Shown here in pieces: positions 24,319-27,340 of a DNA stretch of 27,340 bases. The notes under the pieces are model-generated. The model was not told the origin of the DNA. It saw only the letters and a program-made list of their open reading frames with translations, and searched no databases. Location of the stretch: positions 1 to 27,340 of the forward strand of contig JACKPV010000046.1 of NCBI GenBank assembly GCA_024233305.1, in the 5' to 3' direction. Source of the stretch: Verrucomicrobiales bacterium (GTDB taxonomy: Bacteria > Verrucomicrobiota > Verrucomicrobiia > Limisphaerales > J093). Position numbers and translations under genes: made by a program. Each line of letters begins with the position of its first letter. Position 1 is the stretch's first letter.

Positions 24319-25305
24319 ATGACCATAACGCAGACCGATAAGCGAATCGTCGGAACGGGTCGCCGGGGAGGGACTTGGCGCGCATGGAAGACCGCCCGGA
24401 TCGGGCTCGCGTTCGCCTTCAGCATGGCGGTTTCGGCGCGGGCGGAGTTGATCGAGGTGCCGGCGGCGGCGGACACGGCCTTGTTCGAGTTGACGCCCGA
24501 TTTCAATTTCGGAGCTCAAACCGATTTGCCCGCGGGGACTTTGGGCCCCTCCGCCGACCTGAGCCGCGCCCGAGTGCTGCTGCGGTTCGACGTTGCCGCG
24601 GCGTTGCCGGCGGATGCGGTCGTGCAGGCGGCGTTCGTGCGGGTAACGGTAACCCACGTTCCACTCGGCGGCGTCGCGTCCACATTTGGCCTGCATCCGG
24701 TTCGGGTGTCATGGATCGAAGGGGGGCAGCAGGGCGCAACCCCGGGCGGCGCTCCGGCGGCGGCCCTGGAGCCTACGTGGAATTCACGATCCCACCCGGA
24801 CGGAGCTTGGGCGGAGCCGGGCGGCGGCGCGGGGGCGGATTACGACGAGACTCCCGTGGCGATCGAGGGCATCGACGCCCGCGGGACCTACGAGTTTGAG
24901 GTGGGCGCCGAAGGCGTGGCGGTCATCCAGGGGTGGCTGGCGGATCAGGCGTCGAACCACGGCTGGCTGCTGCGCTCGCAGGACGAAGCAACGGCCAAGA
25001 CGGCGCGGCGTTTCGCGGCGCGCGAAGCCGCAGCAAGCGGACCGATGCTGGTGATTCGTTACGAGCGCGGACCGGTTCTGCCGCGGATCGACCGCCTCAC
25101 GATCCGGGATGGAGAGATGATTCTGGAGTACGGAGGCGAGTCGGGGGCGGTCTACATCTGGGAAGCGAGTCCGGAGCCCGCGGGCGGGACATGGGAAACC
25201 CTGCGCCTGCTGCCCCCGCTTTCAACGTCCGGAAAAGGCACGGCGACCAACGCCTGGGCGGACCTGAACCGCCAGTTCTTCCGGCTGCGGGCGGAAGCGC
25301 CTTAA
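24319..25305 (+). CDS. Secreted DNRLRE-domain protein
   Basis: A 328-residue exported protein. ATG 24319 is chosen, with a weak AAGGG 10 nt upstream; the frame extends to 24217, but the signal peptide (ARIGLAFAFSMAVSARA) already starts far from this ATG. Residues ~45-250 match the DNRLRE/CBM96-like fold: AAADTALFELTPDFNFG, RARVLLRFDVAAALPADAVV, and NHGWLLRSQDEATAKTARRF...PMLVIRYE, with Trp/Asp positions typical of this carbohydrate-associated domain. The C-terminal ~75 residues (GAVYIWEASPEPAGGTWETL...NRQFFRL) resemble the tails of two proteins in the minus-strand operon. It is divergent from that operon, so the two may be co-regulated. A polysaccharide-binding or surface role is inferred, with no catalytic residues assigned. 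Confidence 0.85.
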   Translation: MTITQTDKRIVGTGRRGGTWRAWKTARIGLAFAFSMAVSARAELIEVPAAADTALFELTPDFNFGAQTDLPAGTLGPSADLSRARVLLRFDVAAALPADAVVQAAFVRVTVTHVPLGGVASTFGLHPVRVSWIEGGQQGATPGGAPAAALEPTWNSRSHPDGAWAEPGGGAGADYDETPVAIEGIDARGTYEFEVGAEGVAVIQGWLADQASNHGWLLRSQDEATAKTARRFAAREAAASGPMLVIRYERGPVLPRIDRLTIRDGEMILEYGGESGAVYIWEASPEPAGGTWETLRLLPPLSTSGKGTATNAWADLNRQFFRLRAEAP

Positions 25306-25518
25306 CGAAGGAGCGATTCGCGCTCCGCCGGTCAGCGAAGGCGGGGAATCCCGCGGAAACCCGGCGGCGCTGTTTCGCACTCAGCCGCGCTACGCCGGTG
25401 CGGTGCGCTGGCATCGGACCGGCCGGCCGTTGCCGCAGTGACTCCCCTGGCTTTGCGTCGCTCCTGAACCCGGTTCTGCCCTTGGCGGGTGAAGCGGGCA
25501 GGACTGCTCGCCGGTTGG
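25306..25518. other. Convergent intergenic region with hairpins
   Basis: It separates two convergent genes. GGAGCG/CGCTCC with a 5-nt loop (25310-25326) begins four bases after the DNRLRE stop codon and may act as a weak terminator, though no T-tract follows. A wider CTGCCC/GGGCAG pair lies near the radical SAM end. No gene is supported. Confidence 0.4.
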
Positions 25519-26754
25519 CTAGGCGCTGACTCGCGACCACCACCCGTGAAGCCAGCCAACATGGCGGCGGATCGCGGCGGCGTCGCTTCCGTGCAGGGCG
25601 CGCAACGCGGCGGCGGAGCCGAGCGACTTGTCCGGCCAGAGGTGCAAACGGTCTGAGACTCCAAGCTCCCTCGCCAGCCGTTCCACCGTTTGCAGGGCTT
25701 GCATCGCATAAGCAAGCCACCGCGAACGCTCGGCGAAAACCCCGGTCTTGATCTGCACCCCGAGGCGTTGCGCGAAACGCTCAATCCGAACGACATTGGC
25801 AGCCCGCACGTTGATGGGTTCGTGGAAAATGGTGATCGGATCCAACGCCGCCACGGCCGCCAGCGTGTGCCGCAGATCGTCTTCGTCGCACTCGGGGTAT
25901 GTCGGGGCGATGGCAACAAAAACATGGAGTCCCGCGGCGCGGGCGGCGCGCAGGGTGGCGAGCCGCTGGGACGGCGCCGGGGCGCGCGGTTCGTAAACGC
26001 GCGCGAGGTCGTTGCGAAGCGTCGGCAGACTCATCCCGAACACCAGCCGGGGCCCGAAACTGCGAAACAACTCGAAGTCCGCGCGCGCCAGCGGGCTCCG
26101 CGTCAGAATGCGCACGTTCAGCGTCGAGCGATCGCGGATCAGTTCGAGGGAACGCCGCACCAACCAGCGCGCGTGGGCGGCGAGTTCCCGTTGCCGGGCG
26201 GGATCGGGATCGTGGATGGCCTGGTAGGGGTCCGTCGTGCTGCAGTAGATCACCGCCCGGTTGCCGTCAGGTTTCAGGTCGACCGCTGGGGTCCGCTCCG
26301 CCGCGTGCATCGAGGCCAGGAAGCGGGCCTCGTCCCAGGGGCGCAGGAAAAGGTAATCCCCCCAGGCGCCATCCGGGTCGGTCACACCCGCAGCCCGGAG
26401 GAAAGGCGCCAGCTTGTTCGTGGCGGCGCCGGGCACATAGCAGAAACGGCAGGCATGGGCGCAGCCGACGGCCAGGTTGAAGGCCCAGTTCGACAGGCTC
26501 TTGTAGACAAAGTTGTTCGGGCTGATGACCGCCGGCGCCCGCCAGTAGTCCAGGAGCCGGTGCTTGGTCTCGATCCATGGTCCGCTATCCCGGATGGGAA
26601 GACCGTCGGTTTCGGCCACGGCATCGGTCCATGCGCTGGTGTCCGCTGTGGGGAGGCAGTGGATGGGAGGCTTCACGAGTCCAGGGTGAACAACGTATGA
26701 CGAGTTGTGCAAGTCGTTCCCGCCTCTGATCCTCTGATCCGTCATCCGCTCCAC
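25519..26754 (-). CDS. SPL-like radical SAM protein
   Basis: A 411-residue cytoplasmic protein of the radical S-adenosylmethionine superfamily. The iron-sulfur ligands are C98, C102 and C105 in GCAHACRFCY (CX3CX2C). The sequence following the cluster (VIYCSTTDPYQAIHDPD, then LNVRILTRSPLARADFELF and VFGMSLPTLRNDLARVYEP) is characteristic of the spore photoproduct lyase-like/Rv2578c group, often annotated as SPL family radical SAM proteins. The C-terminal part includes AIAPTYPECDEDDL and FHEPINVRAANV. Spore-lyase function is unlikely in this organism, and the substrate is unknown; DNA repair or nucleic-acid modification has been suggested for the family. It stands alone, convergent with the DNRLRE gene, and ATG 26742 is an alternative start. 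Confidence 0.9.
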   Translation of the reverse strand: MERMTDQRIRGGNDLHNSSYVVHPGLVKPPIHCLPTADTSAWTDAVAETDGLPIRDSGPWIETKHRLLDYWRAPAVISPNNFVYKSLSNWAFNLAVGCAHACRFCYVPGAATNKLAPFLRAAGVTDPDGAWGDYLFLRPWDEARFLASMHAAERTPAVDLKPDGNRAVIYCSTTDPYQAIHDPDPARQRELAAHARWLVRRSLELIRDRSTLNVRILTRSPLARADFELFRSFGPRLVFGMSLPTLRNDLARVYEPRAPAPSQRLATLRAARAAGLHVFVAIAPTYPECDEDDLRHTLAAVAALDPITIFHEPINVRAANVVRIERFAQRLGVQIKTGVFAERSRWLAYAMQALQTVERLARELGVSDRLHLWPDKSLGSAAALRALHGSDAAAIRRHVGWLHGWWSRVSA

Positions 26755-26980
26755 AAGTCCGGGAGACCGGGATCGACCTGCGTCCTCATGGCCCGCCTTC
26801 GCATCGATGCGGCGCTGACGTTGGGAAACGCCCTGTTTTGGTGAGTCTCGGTGAGGCTGGCAAGTTCTCGCCCTTTTCCCTTTGTCCCTTTACCTCGGCA
26901 ACGCGGCCTGCCGCGTTGCGAGCGGCTGGAGAATTTCGGGTGGGCCCGGGTGGCTGGCCCGGAAGTGGTGGATGGAGACT
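26755..26980. other. Non-coding region with a perfect 9-bp hairpin upstream of the AAC-rich repeat
   Basis: No gene is supported. GCAACGCGG/CCGCGTTGC (26898-26919) forms a perfect 9-bp hairpin with a 4-nt loop. GGTGAGTCTCGG at 26840-26851 recurs exactly at 27107-27118, at the end of the AAC-rich region. The sequence contains no WEW/WEWC-type core expected upstream in a complete formylglycine-generating-enzyme-like gene. Confidence 0.5.
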
Positions 26981-27118
26981 TACCGCCGGGTGTTGCGCGG
27001 GGGTGGGTGGAACAACAACGACACCGGCAATCTGCTGTCGTCGAACCGCAACAACGATCATCCCGACAATCGTAACGCGAACAACGGGTTTCGGTTGGTG
27101 GTGGTGGGTGAGTCTCGG
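26981..27118 (+). repeat. Candidate diversity-generating retroelement template (or variable) repeat
   Basis: In one frame this stretch reads YRRVLRGGGWNNNDTGNL, then LSSNRNNDHPDNRNANNGFR, then LVVVGES. The RVLRGG-W-NNN...R-NN-PDNRN-N-GFR pattern is the C-terminal signature of formylglycine-generating-enzyme/C-type-lectin-like DGR target proteins. Between 27011 and 27085 there are eight AAC and two AAT codons at the usual variable positions, the adenine-rich state expected of an unmutated template repeat (TR). The frame has no matching protein body upstream: it opens at 26855, the first ATG is 26972, and it stays open to the window edge. A decayed target-gene 3' end is the main alternative. 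Any reverse transcriptase, accessory protein or matching variable repeat would lie outside the window. Confidence 0.55.
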
Positions 27119-27220
27119 AAGGCGGCGTATGCAACGCAGACGACGATTTGGCGTGGTGTCCGGTGGGCACAAGGTCTGCCGGACCGGAGCCAAGATGCCA
27201 GCCTAACTCCATCCCCCACG

Positions 27221-27236
27221 CCCCGCATTCGCGGGG
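27221..27236. other. Short GC hairpin downstream of the AAC-rich repeat
   Basis: CCCCGC/GCGGGG pairs perfectly around an ATTC loop and is followed by AAAA. It lacks a T-tract on either strand, so it is not a convincing terminator. Small hairpins near the repeats are known from DGR loci, but this one could be incidental. The remainder to 27340 shows no recognisable gene start. Confidence 0.35.
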
Positions 27237-27340
27237 AAAAGACGCGGCGGGCGCCGTGGCCGGTAGGCACCGTCCGAAAGTCACGGCGACCCAACGTCTC
27301 CCAGCGTGTCGAGCCCCGGCGGTTCGGGCTCCGGGATTGC

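Noticed and set aside
25097..25720. 207-residue minus-strand frame between the DNRLRE and radical SAM genes
   Set aside because: It overlaps both real genes on opposite strands and reads as Arg/Ala/Pro low-complexity sequence.
26742..27284. Minus-strand 180-residue frame over the DGR-like region
   Set aside because: It is a compositional shadow (Arg/Ser/Pro/Thr-rich) antisense to the AAC-rich repeat, with no recognisable domain.

Overview
The window is high-GC bacterial DNA with tightly packed genes. Start/stop overlaps of the ATGA or GTGA type are frequent and Shine-Dalgarno sequences are mostly weak. A PEP-CTERM protein, large secreted beta-rich proteins, tail-fibre-like 18-residue repeats, a DUF116/isoprenyl diphosphate synthase fusion and REP-like hairpins together suggest the PVC group, most likely Verrucomicrobiota. 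This placement is inferred from gene content; no rRNA or marker gene fixes it.

Region 1 (1-4697, + strand) is a terpenoid operon. It holds the 3' end of an unidentified gene, a DUF116-polyprenyl synthase fusion, a prenyltransferase-like alpha/alpha-barrel protein, and a squalene-hopene-cyclase-like class II terpene cyclase with an intact DxDD acid motif. All are coupled by 4-8 nt overlaps. A REPIN-like inverted pair of hairpins follows (4701-4849).

Region 2 (4956-7770, - strand) is the S-adenosylmethionine cycle operon metK-ahcY. A strong intrinsic terminator follows ahcY. A perfect 10-bp inverted repeat overlaps a candidate promoter upstream of metK.

Region 3 (8040-24129, - strand) is an apparent 16-kb operon of eight secreted or membrane-anchored proteins. 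In transcription order they are a seven-blade kelch protein, a 636-aa secreted protein, a fibre-like repeat protein, a giant 2641-aa secreted protein, a calcium-binding thrombospondin-3-like protein, a MORN-variant repeat protein, a secreted protein with a cadherin-like segment, and a P-domain protein with a PEP-CTERM sorting tail. Several share N- or C-terminal modules. The set looks like one cell-surface or extracellular assembly, but its function is unknown.

Region 4 (24130-26754) holds a divergent secreted DNRLRE-domain protein and a convergent SPL-like radical SAM protein.

Region 5 (26755-27340) has no conventional gene. It contains a short stretch very rich in AAC codons that encodes the formylglycine-enzyme/C-type-lectin-like tail typical of diversity-generating retroelement (DGR) template or variable repeats. 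It is flanked by short hairpins and a 12-bp direct repeat. Any reverse transcriptase would lie beyond the right edge. This is the most unusual signal in the window.
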